64,000 bases of DNA from Pseudomonas sp. GD03919 (GCF_029814935.1 NZ_CP104582.1:186001-250000); one strand, 5' to 3'. Numbered from the stretch's first letter, positions 35,441 through 45,985 are shown. The notes: generated by a model not told the origin, from the letters alone. Translations and numbers: made by a program.

Positions 35441-35642
35441 GGGGTGGGGTCCTCTTCTTCTTCGAATGCGCTCCGGCGTACGGCGGGCCGTCCTGGCTGG
35501 CGGCCAAGCTAGCATGCGTTGCCGTGACCGCCAAGCCGTTTGCTGGGCTGTGGCTTGCTCTATGGTCAGGGTGTCGCCTGGCTGCAGATGGTTGTCGCGC
35601 AGGCGAAACAATGGCGCGAGAAAAATGCCGGACACAGAAAGC

Positions 35643-35672
35643 AAAAAGCCCCAGCACATGGCTGAGGCTCTT
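35643..35672 (-). terminator. Terminator-like hairpin after the integrase stub
   Basis: On the minus strand AGCCTCAGC and GCTGGGGCT pair around CATGT and are followed by T5. It lies ten bases after the stub stop codon and upstream of the ABC ATPase gene. Confidence 0.65.
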
Positions 35673-35681
35673 CGTCATATA

Positions 35682-35789
35682 TCAGTGGTGCAGGTACAGC
35701 CCCTGGCCATCGGTGAGCTTATAGGGCTTGTCCTGCGCTTTGGCGGCCTTGATGGCCGATTCGGTCAATGGCGTGACTTTGCGGGGCAT
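35682..35789 (-). pseudogene. Truncated tyrosine-integrase N-terminus
   Basis: The 35-residue frame MPRKVTPLTESAIKAAKAQD continuing KPYKLTDGQGLYLHH matches the DUF4102 N-terminal arm-binding domain of P4-type island integrases, which normally run to about 400 residues. A ribosome site GAAGGTGCCCCA is kept. The catalytic domain is gone. It lies 175 bases from the 3' end of tRNA-Phe, the usual attachment target, so it is probably what is left of a lost genomic island. Confidence 0.75.
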
Positions 35790-35895
35790 TGGGGCACCTT
35801 CGTAGGGGCATGATTCATGACCGAACCGGCGATGCCCCCAACAATGCCCCCAAAACTTTGGGCTTACAGGGGTGGGGTAGGGAATTGCAGGCAAT

Positions 35896-35922
35896 AAAAA
35901 ACCGGCTCAGAGGCCGGTTTTT
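35896..35922 (-). terminator. Bidirectional terminator after tRNA-Phe
   Basis: AAAAACCGGC and GCCGGTTTTT form a perfect 10-bp stem around TCAGAG (with partial pairing), giving T-runs on both strands. It ends tRNA-Phe transcription. Confidence 0.85.
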
Positions 35923-35964
35923 CGGGGCTTTCAGGCGGTTTAGGCATTGCCTGAAAACTAAAGA

Positions 35965-36040
35965 TGGTGCCCAGGGACGGAATCGAACCGCCGACACGGG
36001 GATTTTCAATCCCCTGCTCTACCAACTGAGCTACCTGGGC
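35965..36040 (-). tRNA. tRNA-Phe (anticodon GAA)
   Basis: The 76-base gene begins GCCCAGGTAGCTCAGTTGGT and ends with an encoded CCA. GGGGA/TCCCC enclose TTGAAAA, giving anticodon GAA for TTC and TTT. The acceptor GCCCAGG pairs with CCTGGGC. Its 3' end faces the integrase stub. Confidence 0.97.
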
Positions 36041-36214
36041 CAACGGGGCGCTATTAGACGGATTTGAAGGAACAGTGTCAAGCGCAGGTTTGAAAAATAT
36101 TTAATTATTTCGGGCGCTTAGGTTCGTGAGCGCGGAAAACGGGGAGGGCGAACCGGGGCTGCGCGCATGGATATGCGGCGTTTGTCGCGGCTGAAGCCCT
36201 TCCCTCGGGTGTCG

Positions 36215-36487
36215 TCACTCGCTTGGCGGCACGTAGCCTTCGGCCTGGGCGTATTCCTCGCCGGAGAGGAACTTGTCCATCTCGGTCTGCAGGAACTTGC
36301 GATCCTCGGCGTTCATCATGTTCAGACGACGTTCGTTGATCAGCATGGTCTGGTGCTTCTGCCATTCGTCCCAGGCCTGCTTGGACACGTTGGCGAAGAT
36401 GTCTTCACCCTTGGGGCCGGGGTAGGGCGCGCGATCCAGGCCGGGCAGTTCCTGTTTGTATTTGCGGCACAGCACGGTGCGGGTCAT
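36215..36487 (-). CDS. yggX: Fe(II)-trafficking/oxidative-stress protein YggX
   Basis: The 90-residue protein protects iron-sulfur proteins from oxidation and is often paired with mutY. The family motif is [17 protein letters not shown] with the conserved Cys7, then [24 protein letters not shown] and [16 protein letters not shown]. Length matches exactly. ATG at 36487 overlaps the mutY stop (ATGA), so the two are translationally coupled. Confidence 0.95.
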   Translation of the reverse strand: MTRTVLCRKYKQELPGLDRAPYPGPKGEDIFANVSKQAWDEWQKHQTMLINERRLNMMNAEDRKFLQTEMDKFLSGEEYAQAEGYVPPSE

Positions 36488-37551
36488 GTCGGTTCTCCAG
36501 CGGTAATGGCTTGCGCCGCGCGTTTCAGCAGCTTCTTCACCGGGGCGGCGAGGCCCAGGCGCGGCGGGGTGGCGAGGTTATACCAGAGCCAGTCGGCCTC
36601 GGCCACGCGGCCGGGTTGCTCGGTGGCTTCGATCAGCCAGGGTTCGATGGCCAGTTGGAAGTGGCTGAAGGTGTGGGTCAGGCCTTCCAGTTCGCGGCGT
36701 GCGCCGAATGTGAGCTGTTGCTGCTGGCCGAGGCTGTCGAGCTGAGCGAGATCGTCCAGCTCCGGCAGGCTCCACAGGCCGCCCCACAGCCCTGTCGAAG
36801 GGCGGCGATAGAGCAGGATGTCGCCCGAGTCGTTGACCAGCAGTGGCATCAGGGTGCGTTTCTGCGGCAGTGCCTTGCGCGGCTTGGGCACCGGGTAGCG
36901 GATTTCCAGGCCGAGCAGGTGCGCCTGGCAGCCGCTGCGCACCGGGCACAGCAGGCAGGTGGGTTTGCTGCGGGTGCAGAGGGTGGCGCCTAGGTCCATC
37001 ATCGCTTGGGTGTAGTGGTTGACGCGCTCGTGCGGGGTGAAGCGCTCGGCGACGTCCCACAGCTGCTTGGCTACTTTCGGCTCACCCGGATAACCCTCTT
37101 GCGCCACGTAGCGCGCCAGCACGCGTTTGACGTTGCCGTCGAGGATCGGCGCACGCAGGCCCATGCTCAGGCTGGCGATGGCGCCGGCGGTGGAGCGGCC
37201 GATACCGGGCAGCTCGCTGAGCGCATCGACGCTGCGCGGAAATTCGCCGCCATGCTCGCGCATGACGATCTGCGCGGTCTTCTGCAGGTTGCGCGCACGG
37301 GTGTAGTAGCCCAGGCCGGTCCACAGGTGCAGCACTTCGTCTTCCGGCGCTTCGGCCAGGTCCTTCACGGTCGGCAGCGCGGCCATGAAGCGATCGAAAT
37401 AGCCGAGCACGGTGCTGACCTGGGTCTGCTGCAGCATGATTTCCGAGACCCAGACACGGTACGGCGTGATGTTCTGCTGCCAGGGTAGATCCTTGCGCCC
37501 GTGCTGGTCGTACCAGGCCAGTACGGCGCCGTTGAATTGCTCGGGACTCAT
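36484..37551 (-). CDS. mutY: Adenine DNA glycosylase MutY
   Basis: The 355-residue enzyme removes adenine mispaired with 8-oxoguanine. Catalytic Glu lies in [12 protein letters not shown] (about residue 36) and the HhH-GPD Asp in [14 protein letters not shown]. The 4Fe-4S cysteines are C-x6-C-x2-C-x5-C in [19 protein letters not shown]-terminal NUDIX-like 8-oxoG recognition domain follows ([26 protein letters not shown]). ATG at 37551 overlaps the stop of the AsmA gene. Confidence 0.95.
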   Translation of the reverse strand: MSPEQFNGAVLAWYDQHGRKDLPWQQNITPYRVWVSEIMLQQTQVSTVLGYFDRFMAALPTVKDLAEAPEDEVLHLWTGLGYYTRARNLQKTAQIVMREHGGEFPRSVDALSELPGIGRSTAGAIASLSMGLRAPILDGNVKRVLARYVAQEGYPGEPKVAKQLWDVAERFTPHERVNHYTQAMMDLGATLCTRSKPTCLLCPVRSGCQAHLLGLEIRYPVPKPRKALPQKRTLMPLLVNDSGDILLYRRPSTGLWGGLWSLPELDDLAQLDSLGQQQQLTFGARRELEGLTHTFSHFQLAIEPWLIEATEQPGRVAEADWLWYNLATPPRLGLAAPVKKLLKRAAQAITAGEPT

Positions 37552-39773
37552 CGGTTGAACAAGCCCTTGAGTGCGTCTTTCAGCTCGGGGCTGACCTTGT
37601 CGCCGAGTTTTTCTTCCAGCTTCTCGGTCAGCTTGTTGCCGGCCAGGCGTGCGGCGATCTTGCCGAGGCCGTCCTGATCCAGGCGGCAGGCCTTGGCGCC
37701 CAGCTCCAGCGGGCCACGGCAGCGCAGCGGCCATTCGATACCGACATAGCGCTCGTTGACCTGGCAGGCTGGGTCGGGCATTTCGCGCTGATCGCCTTCG
37801 AGGGTGACGCCGACCTTGTAATCGAGGCCGAGTACGCGCAGGTCGAGATCGCCGTTGCCGCTGACTGCCAGGCCCGGCACCTGAGCCTTGAGGTCGGGGT
37901 TGTGGGCGACGCCGTCGCGCACGCTGAGGCTGCCCGTAAGCTTGCGGAAGGGGGTGTCCTTGCCGGTTGGCGGGTTGCTCAGCGCCTTGCGGTTGAGGGT
38001 GGCGATGCCGCGGCACAGCTGCTGCTCGAGGTTGGCGTCGACCAGCACGCCGTCATTGAGGACGAAGTTGGCGGTGCCGTTGAGCGCTTCGATCCACTCC
38101 TTCTGGCTGTTGCCACGGGTGTTGAACTTGGCGTCGAGGTCGAGCTGGCCCTTGATCGGCGAAGGCTGATCGTCCTTCTTCAGCAGCGGTTCCAGCGGTA
38201 TGCGGCTGATGCGTTGTTCCAGGCTGAGCATCGGCTCGGCCTGGCGAATATCGATACGCCCGCTGCTGACGAAATTGCCGCCCTGCAGTTTGCCGCGCGC
38301 TTCTTCCACGATGATCAGGCCGCCACGGCCATTGGCCTTGAGGTTGACGTCGCTGAGCTGATGCTTGTCGTAGGTGAGTTGGCCGAGGCTGAGCGCCAGT
38401 TGCAGGTCAAGTTTGCGCAACTGATCCACCGGCAGCACTTTCTCGCTGCTCCAGGCTTGCTGGGTGGGTTTGTTGGGCAGTGGGGTGGAGCCGTCCTTGC
38501 CGGCGCCGGCGATGCTGTCCTTGACCTCGGCCTTGCGCGCTGCCACGGCGCTGTCCTTGGCTTTGGGCGGCAGGTAGCGGTTCAGATCGAGCTTGTCGCC
38601 CTTGAGATCGGCACGCAGCGCCTGCTTGGCAAAGTCGCTCACGCCGAGCTTGCCAGTGAAGGCGCTGCCGTCGAGCTTGAGGTTGAGCTCTTCGAACATC
38701 ATGCCCTGGCGCGAACCGTTGAGGCGGGTGACAAGTTCGAACTGGCTGAGGCTATCGCTGGCCTGCATGGCCGGCAGTTCGACGCCGATACCGTCGAGAA
38801 ACTCACGCAGGTTGAGCGCGGCGATGGACAGTCCGCCGGAGATCTTCGCGTCCTGATTCAGCTCGCGTGCCTTGATTTCGCCGAGGGCGCGCAACTGGTT
38901 GGCGGAGAGCTTGAGGCCATTCCACTCGGCGACGTTGGCGGCCTGGTCGAGCAGCAACTGGCCCTGGGCGGAGAAATTCAGGGTCTTGCCCTTGAGCGGC
39001 TCGCCCGAGGCTTCGCCGCTCAATTTGAGGTCTTCGAACTGGTAGCGCTTGAGCGCGCGGTCGAAGCGCAGTGCGCCCTCCACCTCGCTGCGTGCGCGCA
39101 GCAGCGGCTGATTGGTGCCGAAGAAGGCGCTGAGCTTGACCGGGATACTGGCGCCTTCGCGGATGGCGCCGGTTTTCAGCTCGATGTTCTCGACGGTGAA
39201 TTGCTGGCCCTTCTGCGCGTCGCTGTAGTCGATGCGCGAGTTGCTCAGGGTCAGGCTGTCGATATCCAGTTTGAGCGGCTGGCCGGCTGGCTTTTCGCTC
39301 GGCTGGCTCGGCTGCGTGTCTTCACTTGGCGCTGGTTCGCTGGGCGCCGGCTGCGGCGCGCTGGCCTGAGCCGGGCGGCCGACGCCTTCCCAGTTGCCAT
39401 GGCCTTTGTCGTCACGCTGCAGGTTGAGGTTGAGGCCGTCGACGCGGATGTCGCTCATCTGCACTTCCTTACGCAGCAACGGCATCACGCGGACGGAAAG
39501 GCCGATCATGCGCAAGTCGGCGAAGGGTTTGTCCGGGGTGTCGGCGCTGGCCAGGGTGGCGTCGGTCAGTTCCAGGCCCAGCCAGGGAAACAGGCTCCAG
39601 CCAATGTCCCCCTTGAGCTGCAAGTCGAGGTTGGCCTTGTCGTGGGCGATCTGGCGGATCTCGTCCTTGTAGTCGTTGGGATCGAACAGATGAGTCAGGG
39701 CGAACAGCAGCGCCACTACGATCAGCAGTAAGCCGAGAAGGAACAGGCCCAGGATCTTGCCTAACGCTTTCAT
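37548..39773 (-). CDS. AsmA-family envelope protein
   Basis: The 741-residue protein has one N-terminal membrane helix ([20 protein letters not shown], residues 7-26) and a large periplasmic part. AsmA-type features are [20 protein letters not shown], the beta-rich repeats, a Pro/Ser/Glu linker (about residues 130-165) and the C-terminal [19 protein letters not shown] and [19 protein letters not shown]. AsmA proteins are bridge-like and linked to phospholipid or outer-membrane homeostasis. It starts a tightly coupled AsmA-mutY-yggX unit. ATG at 39773 gives [10 protein letters not shown]. Confidence 0.88.
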   Translation of the reverse strand: MKALGKILGLFLLGLLLIVVALLFALTHLFDPNDYKDEIRQIAHDKANLDLQLKGDIGWSLFPWLGLELTDATLASADTPDKPFADLRMIGLSVRVMPLLRKEVQMSDIRVDGLNLNLQRDDKGHGNWEGVGRPAQASAPQPAPSEPAPSEDTQPSQPSEKPAGQPLKLDIDSLTLSNSRIDYSDAQKGQQFTVENIELKTGAIREGASIPVKLSAFFGTNQPLLRARSEVEGALRFDRALKRYQFEDLKLSGEASGEPLKGKTLNFSAQGQLLLDQAANVAEWNGLKLSANQLRALGEIKARELNQDAKISGGLSIAALNLREFLDGIGVELPAMQASDSLSQFELVTRLNGSRQGMMFEELNLKLDGSAFTGKLGVSDFAKQALRADLKGDKLDLNRYLPPKAKDSAVAARKAEVKDSIAGAGKDGSTPLPNKPTQQAWSSEKVLPVDQLRKLDLQLALSLGQLTYDKHQLSDVNLKANGRGGLIIVEEARGKLQGGNFVSSGRIDIRQAEPMLSLEQRISRIPLEPLLKKDDQPSPIKGQLDLDAKFNTRGNSQKEWIEALNGTANFVLNDGVLVDANLEQQLCRGIATLNRKALSNPPTGKDTPFRKLTGSLSVRDGVAHNPDLKAQVPGLAVSGNGDLDLRVLGLDYKVGVTLEGDQREMPDPACQVNERYVGIEWPLRCRGPLELGAKACRLDQDGLGKIAARLAGNKLTEKLEEKLGDKVSPELKDALKGLFNR

Positions 39774-40148
39774 GAACGGGTCCTTGGTTTTGAGAGCTGG
39801 AATGGCGGATGCAGATAAGCGCCGAGTATAACGCCATGCCTCGCGGCCAGGCGCCTGGCAAGGCGGGTGGGCGGTAACCGGCTCGAGTTTGGATGGAAAA
39901 CGCTGCGGGCGGTTCCCCGACAAGCAAATAAGGCGTGCAAGGGCAGGGTGTATCGACGCTATCTATCGCGCCATAGATGTGGTCTTTTGGATTTTTGCGG
40001 AAAAAGCAAAAAAACTGCATAAATTGATAAAAAATGGCTTCTTGCGCGGCGATTTGTCGCGCCATGGTGCTACTCTCCGCAAGCTTTTGCCTTGGCGGGC
40101 TGATGCGGTCGCCTTTGCTTGCTCGTAACCATAAGAAGAGACACACCT
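39774..40148. promoter_or_regulatory. Divergent promoter region (AsmA / OFA carrier)
   Basis: No gene is supported in 375 bases. The stretch 39985-40050 is AT-rich against the surroundings and should hold promoters. Small palindromes at 39961-39978 (ATCTATCGCGCCATAGAT) and 40045-40063 (GCGCGGCGATTTGTCGCGC) are possible operators. A ribosome site AAGAAGAG precedes the carrier. Confidence 0.4.
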
Positions 40149-41807
40149 ATGACTGACGCCTTTGTATTGGACGGCGATGTGGCGAAGCCTGCCTTTCTGT
40201 CCAAGGAGCGCATCATCGCGCGCCCTGGTTTCAACCGTTGGTTGGTTCCGCCAGCTGCCCTCGCCATTCACCTGTGCATCGGCATGGCCTATGGCTTCTC
40301 GGTGTTCTGGTTGCCGCTGTCGAAGGCGGTCGGTATCACCGCTGCCACGGCCTGTGCCCCGGAAATGGGTTTCTTCGAGCAAATCGTCGCCAGCAACTGC
40401 GACTGGCAGATTTCCATGCTCGGCTGGATCTACACCCTGTTCTTCGTTTTCCTCGGTTGCTCGGCTGCCATCTGGGGTGGCTGGCTGGAGCATGCCGGTC
40501 CGCGCAAGGCAGGCGTGGTTTCCGCACTGTGCTGGTGCGGCGGTCTGCTGATTTCCGCGCTGGGTATCTATACCCATCAGATCTGGCTGCTCTGGCTGGG
40601 TTCGGGAGTGATCGGTGGCATCGGTCTCGGCCTGGGCTACATCTCGCCGGTCTCGACCCTGATCAAATGGTTCCCGGACAAGCGTGGCATGGCCACCGGT
40701 ATGGCGATCATGGGTTTCGGTGGCGGTGCGATGGTCGGTGCGCCGCTGGCAGCGATGCTGATGAACCACTTCGCTTCGCCTGAAGGTGTCGGTGTGTGGC
40801 AGAGCTTCGTGGTCATGGCGGTGATCTACTTCGTCTTCATGATGGGCGGCGCGCTGTCCTATCGTGTGCCGCCGACCGGCTGGAAACCGGCAGGCTGGAC
40901 CGCGCCGGCAGCCAAGGCCAACAACGCGATGATCACCAAAGGGCACGTGCACGTTAATACTGCGTGGAAAACCCCGCAGTTCTGGCTGGTCTGGGCCGTA
41001 CTGTGCCTGAACGTGTCGGCCGGTATCGGCATCATCGGCATGGCTTCGCCGCTGCTGCAGGAGGTGTTCGCCGGCAAGCTGATCGGCGTCGACCTGGCCT
41101 TCAACGAACTCAGCGCCGCGCAATTGGCCGAGATCGCCGCCATCGCTGCCGGCTTCACCGGTCTGCTCAGCCTGTTCAATATCGGTGGCCGCTTCTTCTG
41201 GGCCTCCTGCTCGGATTTCATCGGGCGCAAGGGCACCTACTTCGTGTTCTTCGGCCTGGGCTTCGCGCTCTATGCTGCGGTGCCGATGCTGGGTCAGCTG
41301 GGCAGTCTGGCGCTGTTCGTCCTGGCGTTCTGCATCATTCTGTCGATGTACGGCGGTGGTTTCGCCACCGTGCCGGCCTACCTGGCCGACCTGTTCGGCA
41401 CGCAGATGGTCGGCGCGATCCACGGTCGCCTGCTGACGGCCTGGGCGGTTGCCGGTGTGCTCGGCCCGGTGCTGGTCAACTACCTGCGCGAGTACCAGCT
41501 GAGCATCGGTGTGGAGAAGGCGGCAGCCTACGACATCACCCTGTACATTCTCGCTGGTCTGCTGGTGCTGGGCTTCATCTGCAACGCCCTGGTGCGTCCG
41601 GTGGCGCCGAAGTACTTCATGAGCGAGGCCGAGCTGGCCGCCGAGCGCGCCCATGGCGAGAAGTCGGCGCCAGCGGCGAGCGAACTGGAGTGGTCGGCTG
41701 ATCCGTCGAGCAAGCCGGTGGCCGTTGCTGCCTGGCTGGTGGTGGGTATTCCGCTGGCCTGGGGGGTGTGGATCACCCTGCAGAAGACCGTCGTGCTGTT
41801 CCAGTAA
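40149..41807 (+). CDS. OFA-family MFS transporter
   Basis: The 552-residue carrier has about 12 helices and belongs to the oxalate/formate antiporter family by FNRWLVPPAALAIHLCIGMA, GYISPVSTLIKWFPDKRGMA and the long central loop. It carries two family-typical insertions: a cysteine-containing periplasmic loop (CAPEMGFFEQIVASNCDW) and a hydrophilic C-terminal extension ending in an extra helix. ATG at 40149 (MTDAFVLDGDV) is the start. Small carboxylates are likely but unproven substrates. A strong terminator follows. Confidence 0.85.
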   Translation: MTDAFVLDGDVAKPAFLSKERIIARPGFNRWLVPPAALAIHLCIGMAYGFSVFWLPLSKAVGITAATACAPEMGFFEQIVASNCDWQISMLGWIYTLFFVFLGCSAAIWGGWLEHAGPRKAGVVSALCWCGGLLISALGIYTHQIWLLWLGSGVIGGIGLGLGYISPVSTLIKWFPDKRGMATGMAIMGFGGGAMVGAPLAAMLMNHFASPEGVGVWQSFVVMAVIYFVFMMGGALSYRVPPTGWKPAGWTAPAAKANNAMITKGHVHVNTAWKTPQFWLVWAVLCLNVSAGIGIIGMASPLLQEVFAGKLIGVDLAFNELSAAQLAEIAAIAAGFTGLLSLFNIGGRFFWASCSDFIGRKGTYFVFFGLGFALYAAVPMLGQLGSLALFVLAFCIILSMYGGGFATVPAYLADLFGTQMVGAIHGRLLTAWAVAGVLGPVLVNYLREYQLSIGVEKAAAYDITLYILAGLLVLGFICNALVRPVAPKYFMSEAELAAERAHGEKSAPAASELEWSADPSSKPVAVAAWLVVGIPLAWGVWITLQKTVVLFQ

Positions 41808-41822
41808 CGTCGCGCCTCTGGG

Positions 41823-41861
41823 AAAAGCCCGCTCAGGCCTCGCGCCTGCGCGGGCTTTTTC
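41823..41861 (+). terminator. Terminator of the OFA carrier gene
   Basis: AAAAGCCCGC and GCGGGCTTTTT pair, with an inner GGCCTCGCGCC hairpin. It separates the carrier from hisB. Confidence 0.85.
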
Positions 41862-41955
41862 GTATCTGCCCGTCCGACCATCGCCGGTAGCCGTTGCCGC
41901 CCTGGCCCGCCTATAATACTGGCCTTTTTCCGTTGGCAATTTTGTGGAGCTGGTG

Positions 41956-42549
41956 ATGGCCGAACGTACGGCATTCGTCGAGCGCAACACCCTGGAGACG
42001 CAGGTCAAGGTTTCGATCAATCTGGATGGCACCGGCAAGGCGCGTTTCGATATCGGTGTGCCCTTTCTCGAGCACATGCTCGACCAGATCGCCCGTCATG
42101 GTCTGATCGATCTCGATATCGAGTGCAAGGGTGATCTGCATATCGACGACCACCACACCGTCGAGGACGTCGGCATCACCCTCGGCCAGGCCTTCGCCAA
42201 GGCCATCGGCGACAAGAAGGGCATGACCCGCTACGGCCACTCCTACGTGCCGCTGGACGAAGCGCTGTCGCGCGTGGTGATCGATTTCTCCGGTCGCCCG
42301 GGCCTGCAGATGCACGTGCCGTTCACCCGCGCGGTGGTTGGCAACTTCGACGTCGATCTGTTCCAGGAATTCTTTCAGGGCTTCGTCAACCACGCCCTGG
42401 TCAGCCTGCACATTGACAACCTGCGTGGGCACAACACCCACCACCAGATCGAGACCGTGTTCAAGGCCTTCGGCCGCGCGCTGCGCATGGCCGTGGAGCT
42501 GGACCCGCGCATGGCCGGGCAGATGCCTTCGACCAAGGGCTGCCTGTAA
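41956..42549 (+). CDS. hisB: Imidazoleglycerol-phosphate dehydratase HisB
   Basis: The 197-residue Mn enzyme catalyses step six of histidine synthesis. It is the monofunctional form, without a phosphatase domain. Metal-binding motifs are [25 protein letters not shown], and in the second half NHALVSLHI and [12 protein letters not shown] at 41956 ([15 protein letters not shown]) has GGAG upstream. hisH follows directly after the stop, giving one operon. Confidence 0.96.
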   Translation: MAERTAFVERNTLETQVKVSINLDGTGKARFDIGVPFLEHMLDQIARHGLIDLDIECKGDLHIDDHHTVEDVGITLGQAFAKAIGDKKGMTRYGHSYVPLDEALSRVVIDFSGRPGLQMHVPFTRAVVGNFDVDLFQEFFQGFVNHALVSLHIDNLRGHNTHHQIETVFKAFGRALRMAVELDPRMAGQMPSTKGCL

Positions 42550-43188
42550 ATGCAGACGGTAGCCGTAATCGACTATGGCATGGGTAACCTGCACTCGGTG
42601 GCCAAAGCGCTGGAGCATGTCGGCGCCGGCCGCGTGCTGGTGACCTCGGACGCCAAGGTGATCCGCGAGGCTGACCGCGTGGTGTTCCCCGGTGTCGGTG
42701 CGATCCGTGACTGCATGGCTGAGATTAAACGCCTGGGCTTCGATGAGCTGGTGCGTGAAGTCAGCGCCGACCGCCCGTTTCTCGGCATTTGCGTCGGCAT
42801 GCAGGCGCTGCTCGAGCGCAGCGAAGAGAACGACGGCGTCGATTGCATCGGTCTGTTCCCCGGCCAGGTGCGCTTCTTCGGCAAGGACCTGAGCGAGGAC
42901 GGCGAGCGCCTCAAGGTGCCGCACATGGGCTGGAACGAAGTGGCGCAGGCGGTCAAGCATCCGCTGTGGCACGACATTCCCGACCACGCGCGCTTCTACT
43001 TCGTGCACAGCTATTACATCGAGGCCGGCAAGCCGCAGCAGGTGGTCGGTCGCGGCCACTACGGCAAGGACTTCGCAGCGGCACTGGCCGAGGGCTCGCG
43101 CTTCGCCGTGCAGTTCCACCCGGAGAAGAGCCATACCCATGGCTTGCAGTTGCTGCAGAACTTCGCCGCCTGGGATGGGCGCTGGTAA
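42550..43188 (+). CDS. hisH: Imidazole glycerol phosphate synthase glutaminase HisH
   Basis: The 212-residue glutaminase supplies ammonia to HisF. The oxyanion and nucleophile region is [18 protein letters not shown] with the catalytic Cys; the His and Glu come from [22 protein letters not shown] is typical. It begins right after the hisB stop and its stop overlaps the next start (TAATG). Confidence 0.96.
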   Translation: MQTVAVIDYGMGNLHSVAKALEHVGAGRVLVTSDAKVIREADRVVFPGVGAIRDCMAEIKRLGFDELVREVSADRPFLGICVGMQALLERSEENDGVDCIGLFPGQVRFFGKDLSEDGERLKVPHMGWNEVAQAVKHPLWHDIPDHARFYFVHSYYIEAGKPQQVVGRGHYGKDFAAALAEGSRFAVQFHPEKSHTHGLQLLQNFAAWDGRW

Positions 43189-43442
43189 TGGCCCGCAGCA
43201 AGGTCCCCAGTCTCGCGCTCGAGCCTGCCCAGGAGCAGGCCGCGCTGCTGATGCTGCAACGCTTTCTCGATGAGCGTTTCGAGCTGCAGCTGGGCACCTT
43301 CGAAGTGCAGGAAGTCCTCGACCAGATCACCCGCGAGCTGGCGCCGCACTATTACAACAAGGCGATTCTCGATGTGCAGGCGCACCTGAAAGACAGGTTC
43401 GAAAGCATCGAGAGCGACCTCTGGGCGCTCGAGAAGAGCTGA
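43188..43442 (+). CDS. DUF2164 protein within the his operon
   Basis: The 84-residue protein is small, charged and mostly helical. [20 protein letters not shown] and [20 protein letters not shown] fit DUF2164, which has no known role. Its ATG overlaps the hisH stop, so it is translated with the his genes. It is 37 bases before hisA. The position suggests a link to histidine synthesis or simple hitch-hiking. Confidence 0.8.
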   Translation: MARSKVPSLALEPAQEQAALLMLQRFLDERFELQLGTFEVQEVLDQITRELAPHYYNKAILDVQAHLKDRFESIESDLWALEKS

Positions 43443-43479
43443 GCGCCTTACTGAATTCAAACTTGAGCAGGTTCAACCG

Positions 43480-44217
43480 ATGCTGATTATCCCCGCTATC
43501 GATCTGAAGGACGGCGCTTGCGTGCGTCTGCGCCAGGGCCGTATGGAAGACTCCACGGTGTTTTCCGATGACCCGGTGAGCATGGCTGCCAAATGGGTCG
43601 AGGGTGGCTGCCGTCGTCTGCATCTGGTCGACCTGAACGGCGCCTTCGAAGGCCAGCCGGTCAATGGTGAAGTGGTCACCGCCATCGCCAAGCGCTACCC
43701 GACCCTGCCGATCCAGATCGGCGGCGGCATCCGTACCCTGGAGACCATTGAGCACTACGTGCGCGCTGGCGTCAGCTACGTGATCATCGGCACCAAGGCG
43801 GTGAAAGAGCCGGAGTTCGTCACCGAGGCGTGCAAGGCCTTCCCCGGCAAGGTCATCGTCGGCCTGGATGCCAAGGACGGTTTCGTCGCCACCGACGGCT
43901 GGGCAGAAGTGTCCAGCGTGCAGGCGACCGACCTGGCCAGGCGCTTCGAGGCCGATGGCGTCTCGGCAATCGTTTATACCGACATCGACAAAGACGGCAT
44001 GATGCAGGGCTGTAACGTCGAAGCCACCGCCGCGCTGGCTGCCGCCAGCCGCATTCCGGTGATCGCCTCCGGCGGCATCCACAACCTCGGCGACATCGAG
44101 AAGCTGCTGCTGGCGCGTTCGCCCGGCATCATCGGCGCCATCACCGGCCGCGCCATCTACGAAGGCACCCTGGATGTGGCCGAGGCGCAGAGCTTCTGCG
44201 ATAACTTCAAGGGTTAA
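43480..44217 (+). CDS. hisA: ProFAR isomerase HisA
   Basis: The 245-residue TIM-barrel enzyme isomerises ProFAR to PRFAR. Catalytic Asp8 lies in [14 protein letters not shown], and the second Asp in [31 protein letters not shown] and [15 protein letters not shown] are the phosphate-binding loops. GAGCAGGTTCAACCG precedes the ATG. PRFAR goes straight to HisH-HisF. Confidence 0.96.
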   Translation: MLIIPAIDLKDGACVRLRQGRMEDSTVFSDDPVSMAAKWVEGGCRRLHLVDLNGAFEGQPVNGEVVTAIAKRYPTLPIQIGGGIRTLETIEHYVRAGVSYVIIGTKAVKEPEFVTEACKAFPGKVIVGLDAKDGFVATDGWAEVSSVQATDLARRFEADGVSAIVYTDIDKDGMMQGCNVEATAALAAASRIPVIASGGIHNLGDIEKLLLARSPGIIGAITGRAIYEGTLDVAEAQSFCDNFKG

Positions 44218-44220
44218 ACC

Positions 44221-44283
44221 GTAGGGCGGGTGAAACCCGCCGCAATTGACGCAATCTTTATCGGTGGGTTGCACCCACCCTAC
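44221..44283. repeat. GTAGGGCGGG palindrome between hisA and hisF
   Basis: GTAGGGCGGGTGAAACCCGC plus C and the inverted copy of GGTGGGTTGCACCCACCCTA plus C pair with three mismatches around a 21-base loop. The right arm abuts the hisF ribosome site GGGAG. It interrupts the his operon. Confidence 0.8.
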
Positions 44284-44294
44284 GGGAGCTCCGT

Positions 44295-45065
44295 ATGGCA
44301 CTGGCTAAACGCATTATCCCCTGCCTCGACGTGGACAACGGCCGCGTGGTCAAGGGCGTCAAGTTCGAGAACATTCGCGATGCCGGTGACCCGGTGGAGA
44401 TCGCCCGTCGCTACGATGAGCAGGGCGCTGACGAGATCACCTTCCTCGACATCACCGCCAGCGTCGACGGTCGCGACACCACGCTGCATACCGTCGAGCG
44501 CATGGCCAGCCAGGTGTTCATTCCGCTGACCGTCGGTGGTGGCGTGCGCACCGTGCAGGATATTCGCAACCTGCTCAATGCCGGTGCCGACAAGGTGTCT
44601 ATCAACACTGCCGCGGTGTTCAACCCTGAATTCGTCGGCGAGGCCGCGGCGCGTTTCGGTTCGCAGTGCATCGTCGTCGCCATCGACGCCAAGCGCGTGT
44701 CGGCGCCCGGCGAGCCGGGCCGCTGGGAAATCTTCACTCATGGCGGGCGCAAGCCGACCGGCCTGGATGCCGTTGCATGGGCGCGCAAGATGGAAGGGCT
44801 GGGCGCCGGTGAGATCCTGCTCACCAGCATGGATCAGGACGGCGTGAAGAGCGGCTACGACCTCGGCGTGACCCGCGCCATCAGCGAGGCCGTACGGGTG
44901 CCGGTGATCGCCTCCGGCGGTGTCGGCAACCTGCAGCACCTGGCCGACGGTATTCTCGAAGGCAAGGCCGACGCGGTGCTGGCTGCGAGTATTTTTCACT
45001 TCGGTGAATACACCGTGCCGGAGGCCAAGGCCTACCTGGCCAGTCGTGGCATCGTGGTGCGCTAG
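44295..45065 (+). CDS. hisF: Imidazole glycerol phosphate synthase cyclase HisF
   Basis: The 256-residue TIM barrel closes the imidazole ring, using ammonia channelled from HisH. Catalytic Asp11 lies in [17 protein letters not shown], and the second Asp in [36 protein letters not shown] and [13 protein letters not shown] bind phosphate. It is the last his gene here. GGGAGCTCCGT precedes the ATG. Confidence 0.96.
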   Translation: MALAKRIIPCLDVDNGRVVKGVKFENIRDAGDPVEIARRYDEQGADEITFLDITASVDGRDTTLHTVERMASQVFIPLTVGGGVRTVQDIRNLLNAGADKVSINTAAVFNPEFVGEAAARFGSQCIVVAIDAKRVSAPGEPGRWEIFTHGGRKPTGLDAVAWARKMEGLGAGEILLTSMDQDGVKSGYDLGVTRAISEAVRVPVIASGGVGNLQHLADGILEGKADAVLAASIFHFGEYTVPEAKAYLASRGIVVR

Positions 45066-45251
45066 GTTTTCTACTCTCGGGCCGCAGTTGCGGCCTTGTG
45101 GCGGACTCGACAAGGCGGGTGCGAAAGCTGCGGGCGAGTCGACGGCAAAGTGCCAGCGATCCAGCTAGCATTACGCGTTAATCACAAGCCTTGAGAATCC
45201 GCGCGATTGCACGGGGCTGCTTGTCGCCGAGCATTTCGACACGGAGTCTGC

Positions 45252-45985
45252 ATGTTTCTTCTTCGATTCGTGACCGTCCTGGCCCTTGCATCTGGCCTCA
45301 GCATTGCCCGCGCAGCGCCATTGGTGCTGCTGACGGAAAATATGCCTCCTTTCAATATGTCGGTATCCGGTACCAACTATGCCCGTGACGAAGGTGTAAC
45401 CGGTATCAGCTCGGATATCCTGCGTGCGGTATGCGGGCGTGCAGAGGTCGAGTGCCAGCAGATCCTGCGTTTCCCCTGGCAGCGCGTATACCAGCAGACG
45501 CTGGACGATGCCGGTTATGGGGTGTTCTGTGCCGCGCGCACAGCGGAGCGTGAGAGCCTGTTCAAATGGGTCGGCCCATTTCCAGGTACGACTGGGTGCT
45601 TTTTGCCAAGAGCGACAGCCCGATCCAGTTGGCCAGCATCGAAGACGCGCGGCAATACCGGATAGGCGGCTACAAAGGCGATGCCAAGACCCAGTTCCTG
45701 CTGGACAGAGGCATAGAGGTGCAGGCTGCACTGCGTGATGCCGAAAACGTCCGGAAACTCAACAAAGATCAGATCGACCTGTGGATCGCCTCCAGTCAGG
45801 CCGGGCCGCTCACGGCCCGCCAGGAAGGTGTGGATAGTCTCAAGGTCGTTCAGCACTTGAACTCGGTAGATCTTTACCTGGCGCTCAATCTGCAAACCCC
45901 GGATGAGCTGGTTCAGAAGTTGCAAAGTGCCCTGGACGCATTGCGGGCCGAGGATGCATTGAAGGGCATCGAGGCCCGCTACTGA
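45252..45985 (+). pseudogene. Periplasmic binding protein, frameshifted copy (first of three)
   Basis: The first part, from MFLLRFVTVLALASGLSIAR, has a signal peptide and LVLLTENMPPFNMSVSG, the start of the same SBP_bac_3 fold as the next two genes. At FKWVGPFPG (45566-45587) the frame is lost. The continuation YDWVLFAKSDSPIQLASIED to the end lies in the -1 frame. One base appears deleted in about 45583-45590: adding one base would give VGPFPG-YDWVLFA, the same length as the paralogues. No classic slippery heptamer is seen, so a pseudogene or a sequence error is more likely than programmed frameshifting. Confidence 0.8.

Noticed and set aside
36484..37551. Longer MutY with an N-terminal extension to 38016
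   Set aside because: The extension is Arg/Gln/Pro-rich shadow of the AsmA gene; the ATG at 37551 overlapping the AsmA stop gives the standard MutY start.
37902..39731. 609-codon open frame antisense to the AsmA gene
   Set aside because: The AsmA protein has a clear membrane anchor, domain pattern and coupled neighbours; the antisense frame has none.
39963..42077. 704-codon open frame antisense to the OFA carrier
   Set aside because: Composition is typical of a shadow frame and it runs through a terminator and into hisB.
45566..45600. Programmed ribosomal frameshift in the first binding protein
   Set aside because: No slippery heptamer or stimulatory structure is evident, and the paralogues need no shift.
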